DNA of 32,472 nt. Source: Bacillota bacterium. GTDB taxonomy: Bacteria > Bacillota > JAAYKD01. The notes beneath the pieces are model-generated. The model was not told the origin of the DNA and ran no database searches. It saw only the letters and a list, made by a program, of their open reading frames with translations. Position numbers and translations under genes: made by a program. Where the stretch lies: positions 1 through 32,472 of the forward strand of contig JAAYKD010000107.1 in assembly GCA_012522585.1 (NCBI GenBank), given 5' to 3'. Every line of letters begins with the position of its first letter. Within the stretch, counting starts at the first letter, position 1. This document shows positions 25,967-32,472 of the stretch, in pieces.

Positions 25967-26230
25967 ATGGAAATTCTAAAAGTCTCAGCAAAATCCAATC
26001 CTAATGCTGTAGCAGGAGCTCTGGCCGCCACAATTCGTGAAAAAGGAGCTGCTGAAATGCAGGCCATCGGAGCAGGGGCTTTAAACCAAGCCGTCAAAGC
26101 CATTGCCATAGCTCGAGGTTTTGTAGCTCCTATTGGTTTGAACTTAGTCTGTATACCTGCTTTTACCGATATAGAAGTTGCAGGTGTGACTAAAACAGCA
26201 ATTAAACTAATCGTCTTAACATCTTTATAA
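25967..26230 (+). CDS. spoVS: Stage V sporulation protein S
   Basis: Small Alba-like protein required for spore coat and core development in Bacillus. VSAKSNPNAVAGALAATIREKGAAEMQAIGAGALNQAVKAIAIARGFVAPIGLNLVCIPAFTDI is almost the family consensus. 87 aa, complete. AAGGGGAGA precedes the ATG. It supports a spore-forming or spore-ancestry host, although spoVS also exists in some non-spore-formers. Followed by a long-loop hairpin. Confidence 0.97.
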   Translation: MEILKVSAKSNPNAVAGALAATIREKGAAEMQAIGAGALNQAVKAIAIARGFVAPIGLNLVCIPAFTDIEVAGVTKTAIKLIVLTSL

Positions 26231-26256
26231 TAGTAAATAAAATTCGCAAATTTAAT

Positions 26257-26313
26257 AAGGGTCCACTTTCTTGGTCTAAGCCAATTGCTTGGAATGAGCC
26301 AAAGTGGACCCTT
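26257..26313. terminator. Long-loop inverted repeat after spoVS
   Basis: Perfect 13-bp arms AAGGGTCCACTTT and AAAGTGGACCCTT separated by 31 bases that contain several TTGG/CCAA pairs able to form inner helices. No T-run follows directly; a TTTT occurs ~20 bases later after GGCCAA. It probably ends the ymdB-spoVS transcript, but the design is unlike the other terminators here. Confidence 0.55.
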
Positions 26314-26408
26314 GGGCTAGGCCAATTTTACTTGAAGTCAGAAATAGACACAATGATTTTATGAAAATCAAAGGAATTGCAGGGGCAAAAAGAGAATATT
26401 TAAGATGT

Positions 26409-26441
26409 AACGTGTAATTCACTCTAAGAAATTCATGCGTT
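26409..26441. promoter_or_regulatory. Candidate operator upstream of the GntR gene
   Basis: An interrupted inverted repeat, AACGTGTAATT and AATTCATGCGTT, lies about 30 bases before the GntR ribosome site, with one unpaired base. It is the best dyad in the 150 bases between the spoVS hairpin and the regulator. No good -35/-10 pair was found next to it. Autoregulation through this site is only a hypothesis. Confidence 0.25.
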
Positions 26442-26468
26442 TTAAAAAATTGGCTTAAGGAGGAAAAT

Positions 26469-27440
26469 GTGGACTTATCTAATATTTATTTGGACAAAAA
26501 AAACGGTGTGCCACTTTATCTTCAACTGTCCGAGCAATTGAAGAGCATGATTTTGAGCGGATCACTTACAACCGGTCAGCGTTTGGCCACCGAAAGAACC
26601 ATGTCTGAAAAGCTGAAGGTCAGCCGTAATACAATAAGTTTAGCTTATTGTGAATTGGAAAAAGAAGGTCTGGTCATCTCTCGGCAAGGCAGTGGCACTT
26701 ATGTTGCTGATTTAGAGCGCAGATTGCAACAGATTGACAGACGGCAATCCTTGATGAAGGCAATAGACGGGGTTATCAAAGAGGCAGCCGAGAACGGCTA
26801 CACTTTAGAGGAATTCAACAGTCTTTTTGCCGGACGGATCAGGGAGTGTCGGGGACATTTTAAAAAAGTTCACGTAGTCTTTGTGGAATGCAATCATGAG
26901 CAGGCAGATTACTTCGCCAAAGAAATTGAATTGGGTTCAGGTGTGACAGTTGAGGCTGTTCTCCTCGACGAAATCAAGGAAAAGAAAGAAGTTTTGCTGG
27001 CGGCTGATTTGGTCGTAACTACATTTTATCACCTTGAGGAAGTAAAGGATTTTATTCCTGAAAGAAGCAATGAAATTTTAGGAATTGCTCAAGATCCTCA
27101 GGTTGATACAATCGTAAAAATTGCCAGATTGTCCAAAAGTGAAAAAATCGGTCTCGTTTCGACCAGCGATATCTTTGCTACAGACGTCATTCGTTCCATT
27201 CAAAACTCAGGTATTCCTGGCCTCAGGTTTATCAGAAGCATTTCCAAAGATCCCGAAGAATTAAAAACACTCATAAATTTAGTTGAAGTTGTTGTTGTTT
27301 CCCCCGGAAGAAAAGAGGAAATTGAAGAATTAGCCGGTGATAGAGAAGTAGAAGTCATTGAATTTATCTATCGTCCCGATATGGGTTCGATAAATCTTTT
27401 GAAAAATGCAGTCTTACGCTTACGCGATAAAGATAACTAA
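26469..27440 (+). CDS. GntR-family regulator with a C-terminal sensor-like domain
   Basis: Residues ~1-85 are a GntR winged helix: GVPLYLQLSEQLKSMILSGSLTTGQRLATERTMSEKLKVSRNTISLAYCELEKEGLVISRQGSGTYV. After a helical linker, residues ~120-320 have alternating strands and helices (VHVVFVECNH, ADLVVTTFYHLEEV, SEKIGLVSTSDIF, VVVVSPGRKEEI), which resembles a periplasmic-binding-protein-like ligand domain; no membrane helix. 323 aa. GTG start 5 nt after AAGGAGG. Only 13 bases separate it from the ferredoxin gene, whose ribosome site overlaps its end, so it is probably co-transcribed with and controls the oxidoreductase genes. Ligand unknown; an organic acid or acyl-CoA is plausible. Confidence 0.85.
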   Translation: MDLSNIYLDKKNGVPLYLQLSEQLKSMILSGSLTTGQRLATERTMSEKLKVSRNTISLAYCELEKEGLVISRQGSGTYVADLERRLQQIDRRQSLMKAIDGVIKEAAENGYTLEEFNSLFAGRIRECRGHFKKVHVVFVECNHEQADYFAKEIELGSGVTVEAVLLDEIKEKKEVLLAADLVVTTFYHLEEVKDFIPERSNEILGIAQDPQVDTIVKIARLSKSEKIGLVSTSDIFATDVIRSIQNSGIPGLRFIRSISKDPEELKTLINLVEVVVVSPGRKEEIEELAGDREVEVIEFIYRPDMGSINLLKNAVLRLRDKDN

Positions 27441-27453
27441 AGGAGGAATTGCT

Positions 27454-27666
27454 ATGGAGAACAATCCAAAAACCAGGGTTGTCGTGGTCAATGAGAAATT
27501 CTGTAAGGGTTGCGGCATATGTATAGCCTTTTGCCCCAAGAAAGCTTTGACACCCCAAATCAACGGAAAACCCGTTTGGGACAATGATCTTTGCATTCGT
27601 TGTGGCTTATGTGAATTACGCTGCCCCGATTTTGCTATTTACTTAGTACAGGAGGGAGAAGAATAA
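27454..27666 (+). CDS. korD: 2-oxoacid:ferredoxin oxidoreductase delta subunit (2[4Fe-4S] ferredoxin-like)
   Basis: 70-aa iron-sulfur subunit with two CxxCxxCxxxCP clusters: FCKGCGICIAFCPKKAL and LCIRCGLCELRCPDFAI. Starts at ATG 27454, preceded by AAAGGAGG; the upstream part of the track ORF lies in the regulator gene. Its stop overlaps the start of the alpha subunit (TAATG). It carries electrons from the TPP subunit to free ferredoxin. Confidence 0.93.
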   Translation: MENNPKTRVVVVNEKFCKGCGICIAFCPKKALTPQINGKPVWDNDLCIRCGLCELRCPDFAIYLVQEGEE

Positions 27667-28784
27667 TGAAAAAACCAGTTTTAATGCAAGGTAATGAAGC
27701 ATGTGTACATGGTGCTCTGGCAGCAGGGATTGGCTTTTACGCCGGTTATCCAATAACTCCCTCAACTGAAATTGCTGAGCTCTTAGCTGAAGAAATGCCC
27801 AAAGTAGGCGGCTATTTCATTCAAATGGAAGATGAAATTTCCAGCATGGCAGCTACAATTGGTGCCAGTCTAGCCGGTAAAAAAGCTATGACCGCCACTT
27901 CCGGCCCCGGTTTTTCCTTAAAACAAGAAAACCTAGGCTTTGCAGTTATGGCAGAGGTACCCTGTGTAGTCGTCAACGTTCAGCGCAGTGGCCCCAGTAC
28001 AGGTCTGCCAACCTCACCGGCCCAAGGAGATGTCATGCAGGCTCGTTGGGGATCTCATGGTGATCATGCCACTATAGCCCTTTCTCCTTACTCTGTAAGA
28101 GAATCCTTTGATGTTACAGTCAAAGCTTTTAATTTAGCTGAAAAATATAGAACCCCTGTAATCATCCTCTTAGATGAAATCGTCGGTCATATGCGGGAAA
28201 GAATTGACATTCCAGAGCCCGGCACCTACGAAGTCTTAGAGAGACCCAAAACCGATTTATCTCCTCAAGAATATCAACCCTTTGATGCTCCGGTTGATGG
28301 CATTGTACCTTTGGCACCCTTTGGTACCGGCTATCGTTTCCACATCACAGGTTTAACCCACGATCGAACAGGTTTCCCCTCTACCAAACCAGCTGAAGTT
28401 GATTATAAGATCAGACGTCTCACTTCAAAAATTGAGATGAACACTGAAGATATTGTGGAATGGGAAACTTATAATTGTGACGATGCCGACACAATTATCG
28501 TAGCCTATGGCGGAACTGCTCGTTCAGCCCAAGCTACCATGGAATTGGCTCGAGAAAAAGGTTTAAAAGTTGGTCTTTTCAGACCCGTCACCATCTGGCC
28601 CTTCCCAGAAAAAGCCTTGATCGATATAGCTAAAGACAAAAGAGTTATCGTGGCTGAAATGAACTTAGGCCAGGTCGCTTTAGAAGTCGAAAGAATATTG
28701 AAACAGGATATTGAAAAAGTTAACAAAATAGACGGTGAACCCATAACACCACAAGAAATTCTTGATCAAATTGAGGGGGTATAG
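27666..28784 (+). CDS. korA: 2-oxoacid:ferredoxin oxidoreductase alpha subunit
   Basis: Alpha subunit with the pyrimidine-binding TPP fold. FYAGYPITPSTEIAELLAEEMP, QMEDEISSMAATIGASLAGKKAMTATSGPGFSLKQENLGFA and NVQRSGPSTGLPTSPAQGDVMQARWGSHGD are the KorA/VorB type motifs. 372 aa without a fused gamma domain, which fits the four-subunit enzymes. The alpha type resembles 2-oxoglutarate (Kor) and branched-chain (Vor) enzymes; sequence alone does not settle the substrate, so the kor name is provisional. Overlaps korD by one base; beta starts 2 bases later. Confidence 0.93.
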   Translation: MKKPVLMQGNEACVHGALAAGIGFYAGYPITPSTEIAELLAEEMPKVGGYFIQMEDEISSMAATIGASLAGKKAMTATSGPGFSLKQENLGFAVMAEVPCVVVNVQRSGPSTGLPTSPAQGDVMQARWGSHGDHATIALSPYSVRESFDVTVKAFNLAEKYRTPVIILLDEIVGHMRERIDIPEPGTYEVLERPKTDLSPQEYQPFDAPVDGIVPLAPFGTGYRFHITGLTHDRTGFPSTKPAEVDYKIRRLTSKIEMNTEDIVEWETYNCDDADTIIVAYGGTARSAQATMELAREKGLKVGLFRPVTIWPFPEKALIDIAKDKRVIVAEMNLGQVALEVERILKQDIEKVNKIDGEPITPQEILDQIEGV

Positions 28785-28786
28785 AA

Positions 28787-29602
28787 ATGAGTAACGGAAG
28801 AGAATTGCTGCGCCTGAATAAAATGCCACATATTTGGTGTCCCGGCTGCGGAAACGGTATCATCACCTCTCAAGTTTTAAGAGCAATCCAAGAATTAGAG
28901 TGGGATCAAGATAAAACCGTAATCGTTTCCGGAATTGGCTGTTCATCAAGAGCACCCGGATATTTGGATTTTTCTACACTACACACAACTCACGGCAGAG
29001 CTTTAGCCTTTGCTACCGGTTTGAAATATGCCAATCCTGAGTTGAAAGTAATCGTCTTGACAGGTGATGGAGATAGCGCTGCTATCGGTGGAAACCATCT
29101 GATCCATGCCTGCCGACGCAATATTGACATAACCACCATCGTTTTCAACAACTCAATCTACGGTATGACCAGTGGACAATATTCTCCCTTAACACCGACC
29201 GGCAGTTTAGCCACAACAGCTCCTTACGGAAATATTGACAGAACCTTTGACTTAAGCCAATTGGCAGTGGCAGCCGGAGCTACTTATGTTGCTCGCACCA
29301 CTACCTACCATACCAATCAATTGCGTGATTTCATCAAAAAAGGTATGCAAAATAAAGGCTTCTCAGTCATCGAAGCTGTAACTCATTGTCCGACTTACTT
29401 CGGTCGTCGTAATCGTATGGGTGGTGCCGTTGAGATGCTCAACTGGCAAAAAGATCATGCCGTACCAATCAGAGCGGCTGAGCGCTTGAGTGAAGAAGAA
29501 TTAGCCGATAAATTCATCATCGGTGAGTTCCATAATAAACCTGAGCCTGAGTACTGTGAGCGTTATGCTCAATTGATTGCAAATACAAAGGGGCAAGAAT
29601 AA
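28787..29602 (+). CDS. korB: 2-oxoacid:ferredoxin oxidoreductase beta subunit (TPP-binding)
   Basis: Thiamine-diphosphate subunit. HIWCPGCGNGIITSQVLRAI holds the first cluster/cofactor cysteines, SGIGCSSRAPGYLDFSTLHTTHGRALAFATGLK follows, and the TPP/Mg site is LTGDGDSAAIGGNHLIHACRRN with NNSIYGMTSGQYSPLTPTG. 271 aa, normal for KorB. Start at ATG 28787 after GAGGGGG. Shares its last base with the start of the gamma gene. Acts with alpha, gamma and delta in the cytoplasm to convert a 2-oxoacid and CoA to acyl-CoA, CO2 and reduced ferredoxin, or the reverse. Confidence 0.95.
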   Translation: MSNGRELLRLNKMPHIWCPGCGNGIITSQVLRAIQELEWDQDKTVIVSGIGCSSRAPGYLDFSTLHTTHGRALAFATGLKYANPELKVIVLTGDGDSAAIGGNHLIHACRRNIDITTIVFNNSIYGMTSGQYSPLTPTGSLATTAPYGNIDRTFDLSQLAVAAGATYVARTTTYHTNQLRDFIKKGMQNKGFSVIEAVTHCPTYFGRRNRMGGAVEMLNWQKDHAVPIRAAERLSEEELADKFIIGEFHNKPEPEYCERYAQLIANTKGQE

Positions 29603-30144
29603 TGAAAAAACAATTAGAAGTCCGATTGAGTGGTGCAGGCGGCCAAGGTCTGATCTTAGCAGGTATTATTTTAGCTGAAGCTGCCTTATATGATGAGAAA
29701 AATGCTATCCAGAGTCAATCTTACGGTCCGGAAGCCAGAGGCGGTTCCAGCCGAGCCGAAGTTATTATTTCAGATAATGAAATCCATTATCCCAAAGTAA
29801 TAAGCCCTAATGTTTTAGTTTCCTTGACTCAAGATTCCTACAATAAATATAAAGGTGAATTAGCCGAAGATGCAATTCTGATCGTCGATGAGACAGTCGA
29901 GGTGGAAGCAGACATCAAACACACTGTCTACCAATTACCTTTACTGGAAATTGCCAGAGTTGAGTTGCGTCCGGTGGTAGCCAATATAGTTACCTTAGGT
30001 GCCTTCCAAAGAATAACCGGTTGCGTTTCCTATGAATCTTTAGAAACAGCTGTCTTAGACAGAGTACCTAAAGGAACAGAAGAACTGAATAAACAAGCCC
30101 TTGCAGCCGGCCACAAAGCGGCAGGAGATCTACTTGCCAGATAA
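29602..30144 (+). CDS. korC: 2-oxoacid:ferredoxin oxidoreductase gamma subunit
   Basis: Gamma subunit, CoA-binding side. VRLSGAGGQGLILAGIILAEAALYDEKNAIQSQSYGPEARGGSSRAEVIISD is the family signature. 180 aa. ATG overlaps the beta stop, so delta-alpha-beta-gamma are translationally coupled. Followed by a hairpin, which separates it from the mutase genes. Confidence 0.94.
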   Translation: MKKQLEVRLSGAGGQGLILAGIILAEAALYDEKNAIQSQSYGPEARGGSSRAEVIISDNEIHYPKVISPNVLVSLTQDSYNKYKGELAEDAILIVDETVEVEADIKHTVYQLPLLEIARVELRPVVANIVTLGAFQRITGCVSYESLETAVLDRVPKGTEELNKQALAAGHKAAGDLLAR

Positions 30145-30190
30145 GAAATTTGTCTGAGCTATCTGAGGGTTTACATCTGCAATGCTAAAA

Positions 30191-30224
30191 TACCCTCCCG
30201 CTCATCGCCGGGAGGGTAGCTTAC
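30191..30224 (+). terminator. Terminator-like hairpin between kor and mutase genes
   Basis: Perfect 10-bp stem TACCCTCCCG/CGGGAGGGTA with an 8-nt loop. It is followed by GCTTACTT and not a pure T-run, so it may attenuate and not stop transcription. Confidence 0.7.
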
Positions 30225-30261
30225 TTAAAAAAGTGAAATTTTAACGGAGGTTTGACGATAG

Positions 30262-31932
30262 ATGAACGATCGAGAAAAATTAAAAGCTTCTGTGGAACAA
30301 TGGGAAAATACGACAGTCGCCAGAATTACATCCCGCTTTCCCGAGCGCAAAGATCCCTTTACCAGTTCATCCGGCTATGAAATTCAAAGGGCTTATACTC
30401 CTTTGGACATAGATGGTTTTGATTATCATGAAGACTTAGGATTACCGGGAGAATACCCTTACACAAGGGGAGTCCAACCCACAATGTATCGCGGGCGCTT
30501 CTGGACCATGCGTCAATACGCCGGCTTTGCATCTGCTGAAGAATCCAATGAACGCTATAAATACTTACTGCAACAAGGTCAAACCGGCTTATCAGTAGCC
30601 TTTGATCTGCCGACGCAAATAGGCTACGACTCCGATCATCCACTTTCTCAAGGAGAGGTAGGAAAAGTTGGAGTTGCCATTGACTCCTTAGCCGATATGG
30701 AAATTCTTTTTGACGGAATTCCCTTGGATAAAGTCAGCACATCCATGACCATCAACGCACCCGCTGCAGTTTTGTTGGCCATGTATATTGCCGTGGCTGA
30801 AAAACAGGGAGTTACACCGGATAAATTAAACGGAACTATTCAAAACGATATTTTGAAAGAGTATATCGCTCGCGGGACTTATATCTTCCCACCCAAGCCA
30901 TCAATGCGTTTGATCACCAATACTTTTGAATATTGTTCTAAAGAAGTGCCGGATTGGAATACCATCAGTATTTCCGGCTACCATATCAGAGAAGCTGGCT
31001 CCACAGCAGCTCAAGAGATTGCCTTTACAATAGCTGACGGTATTGCTTATGTTGAAGCAGCTATTGATGCCGGTTTAAATGTAGACGATTTTGCTCCTCG
31101 ACTTTCCTTTTTCTTCAACTCCCACAATGATCTCTTTGAAGAAATAGCAAAATTTAGAGCAGCGCGCAGACTCTGGGCTAAAATCATGAAGGAGCGCTTC
31201 AAGGCGACCAATCCCAAATCAATGATGTTGCGCTTCCACACTCAAACAGCAGGTTCAATGCTGACAGCTCAACAGCCTGACAACAATATAATCAGAGTAA
31301 CTCTGCAAGCTTTAGCTGCGGTTTTAGGTGGAACTCAGAGTTTACATACAAACTCCAGAGACGAAGCCCTGGCTTTGCCCACTGAAGATGCAGTCCGCAT
31401 CGCTTTGAGAACTCAGCAGATTATTGCTTACGAATCCGGTGCCGGTGATACCATCGATCCCTTGGCCGGTTCCTATTATATTGAATCCATCACCAATGAG
31501 ATGGAAAAAATGGCAGAAGATTATCTGCAGCGGATCGACGATTTAGGCGGAGCTGTTGTAGCCATCGAACAGGGCTACATCCAGCAAGAAATTCAAAACA
31601 GTGCCTATGATTGGCAAAAAGAAATTGAAGACGGTAAGCGCGTAGTTATTGGCGTCAACCGCTTCACCATGGAAGAAGAATCACCTAAAGGATTGCTCAA
31701 AGTAGATCCTAGAGTAGGAGAAATGCAGGAAGAAAAAATCAGAGCTTTGAAAGAGAAACGAGACAACGAGGAAGTTGAATCCACTCTGCAAGCTTTGAAA
31801 GAAGCTGCAGCTACCGAGGAAAACCTGATGCCCTTGATTCTCAATGCTGTTAAAGCCTATGCAACTCTAGGTGAGATTTGCGGCGTTTTAAGAGAAGTCT
31901 TTGGTGAATACCAAGCTTCCATAACCATATAA
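30262..31932 (+). CDS. Methylmalonyl-CoA mutase large subunit
   Basis: Substrate-binding subunit of a coenzyme-B12 mutase that interconverts succinyl-CoA and methylmalonyl-CoA. The TIM-barrel motifs are clear: [110 protein letters not shown] and [10 protein letters not shown]-like [18 protein letters not shown]. Tyr in TMYRGR and Arg in PSMRLI fit a methylmalonyl-CoA and not an isobutyryl-CoA pocket, though such calls are not certain. 556 aa, lacks the B12 domain, which is the next gene. GGAGG precedes the ATG. Confidence 0.92.
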   Translation: MNDREKLKASVEQWENTTVARITSRFPERKDPFTSSSGYEIQRAYTPLDIDGFDYHEDLGLPGEYPYTRGVQPTMYRGRFWTMRQYAGFASAEESNERYKYLLQQGQTGLSVAFDLPTQIGYDSDHPLSQGEVGKVGVAIDSLADMEILFDGIPLDKVSTSMTINAPAAVLLAMYIAVAEKQGVTPDKLNGTIQNDILKEYIARGTYIFPPKPSMRLITNTFEYCSKEVPDWNTISISGYHIREAGSTAAQEIAFTIADGIAYVEAAIDAGLNVDDFAPRLSFFFNSHNDLFEEIAKFRAARRLWAKIMKERFKATNPKSMMLRFHTQTAGSMLTAQQPDNNIIRVTLQALAAVLGGTQSLHTNSRDEALALPTEDAVRIALRTQQIIAYESGAGDTIDPLAGSYYIESITNEMEKMAEDYLQRIDDLGGAVVAIEQGYIQQEIQNSAYDWQKEIEDGKRVVIGVNRFTMEEESPKGLLKVDPRVGEMQEEKIRALKEKRDNEEVESTLQALKEAAATEENLMPLILNAVKAYATLGEICGVLREVFGEYQASITI

Positions 31933-31944
31933 GGAGGAAGTCGT

Positions 31945-32340
31945 ATGTCAAACCCTATTCGTGTCTTAATAGCTAAACCCGGCCTGGACGGTCATGACCG
32001 TGGTGCCAAAGTTATTGCCAGAGCATTCCGCGATGCCGGTATGGAAGTTATCTACACCGGTTTGCGTCAAACCCCGGAACAAATAGTGGAAACTGCCATT
32101 CAAGAAGACGTTGACGTCATCGGCATGTCAATCCTTTCCGGCGCTCACAATCATCTTTTCCCAAGAGTAATGGAATTGCTCAAAGAAAAAGACGCTCTTG
32201 ATATTTTGGTCATAGGCGGAGGGGTTATTCCTGACGAAGACATTCCTTACTTAAAAGAATGTGGTATCAAGGAAATTTTCACACCCGGTACACCTACATC
32301 AGATACAATAGATTTCGTGCGTCAACATGTTAAAAAATAA
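31945..32340 (+). CDS. Methylmalonyl-CoA mutase small subunit (B12-binding)
   Basis: Cobalamin-binding half of the split mutase. [40 protein letters not shown] holds the DxHxxG motif with the lower axial histidine; [20 protein letters not shown] and [30 protein letters not shown] complete the Rossmann-type site. 131 aa, normal for stand-alone subunits. AAGGAGG is upstream of the ATG, 12 bases after the large subunit. Its end overlaps the next gene. Confidence 0.96.
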   Translation: MSNPIRVLIAKPGLDGHDRGAKVIARAFRDAGMEVIYTGLRQTPEQIVETAIQEDVDVIGMSILSGAHNHLFPRVMELLKEKDALDILVIGGGVIPDEDIPYLKECGIKEIFTPGTPTSDTIDFVRQHVKK

Positions 32341-32472
32341 TCTTACTGAATACGAACTGGCCCTGATCGAGGGACTGAAAAGTAAAAAGCGCCGACAATT
32401 GGCCAAATCCATTACCCATGTGGAAAATGACTTTTTGGCCACCAGGCCTTTTATGGGTGTTGTTCACCAGCA
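32327..32472 (+). CDS. meaB: MeaB/ArgK-family GTPase, 5' part cut by window end
   Basis: An ATG inside the end of the B12 subunit gene (14-base overlap) opens a frame that runs to the window end: [36 protein letters not shown]. The pattern of an N-terminal helix with a basic turn, LAKSIT and HVEN matches the N-terminus of MeaB/ArgK GTPases, which protect and reload methylmalonyl-CoA mutase. The G domain lies outside. Position directly after the mutase genes is typical. No ribosome site is obvious, so translation is probably coupled to the small subunit. Confidence 0.85.
   Translation, partial: MLKNNLTEYELALIEGLKSKKRRQLAKSITHVENDFLATRPFMGVVHQ

Overview
The window looks like a core-genome segment of an anaerobic, endospore-forming Firmicute (Clostridia or a Limnochordia-like lineage). 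The grounds are the classic Firmicutes order of translation and RNA genes, recA-recX-rny-ymdB-spoVS, a complete four-subunit ferredoxin-dependent 2-oxoacid oxidoreductase, and a B12-dependent methylmalonyl-CoA mutase. Composition is moderately AT-rich and even. No IS element, prophage, CRISPR array, tRNA or rRNA was seen. Almost every gene is on the + strand; the only minus-strand coding signal is a broken remnant near 20.0-20.6 kb.

Layout. (1) 1-4.8 kb: trmFO, a gap with a perfect 18-bp inverted repeat in a start-less ORF, then a strong promoter and structured leader for rpsB-tsf-pyrH-frr, with hairpins after rpsB, tsf and frr. (2) 4.8-9.8 kb: uppS-cdsA-dxr-rseP-ispG (isoprenoid, undecaprenyl and phospholipid precursors plus a site-2 protease). 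A ~95% identical tandem duplication of the rseP 3' end separates rseP from ispG. (3) 9.9-16.9 kb: rimP-nusA-ylxR-infB-rbfA-truB-ribF, started by a strong promoter with a leader hairpin. ylxQ and nrnA, often present in this cluster, are absent. IF2 carries ten 8-residue repeats, and RibF seems to have lost a recognisable riboflavin-kinase domain. (4) 16.9-20 kb: rpsO with its own promoter and leader, pnp and a dUTPase. (5) 20-26.3 kb: minus-strand gene debris, a STAS-like/winged-helix protein, recA-recX, rny, an unrecognised protein, ymdB and spoVS. (6) 26.4 kb to the end: a GntR regulator in apparent operon with korDABC-type oxidoreductase genes, then methylmalonyl-CoA mutase large and B12-binding subunits and the start of the MeaB/ArgK GTPase.

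The first five regions handle ribosome assembly, RNA maturation and decay, envelope lipid precursors and recombination. The last is a catabolic module that would interconvert 2-oxoacids, acyl-CoA and reduced ferredoxin, and succinyl-CoA and methylmalonyl-CoA, as in propionate or amino-acid metabolism of syntrophs and fermenters. I see no clearly new multi-gene system. The most notable items are the rseP tail duplication, the degenerate RibF C-terminus, the broken minus-strand gene that now holds a promoter for its neighbour, the uncharacterised protein between rny and ymdB, and the unusual start region of rny.
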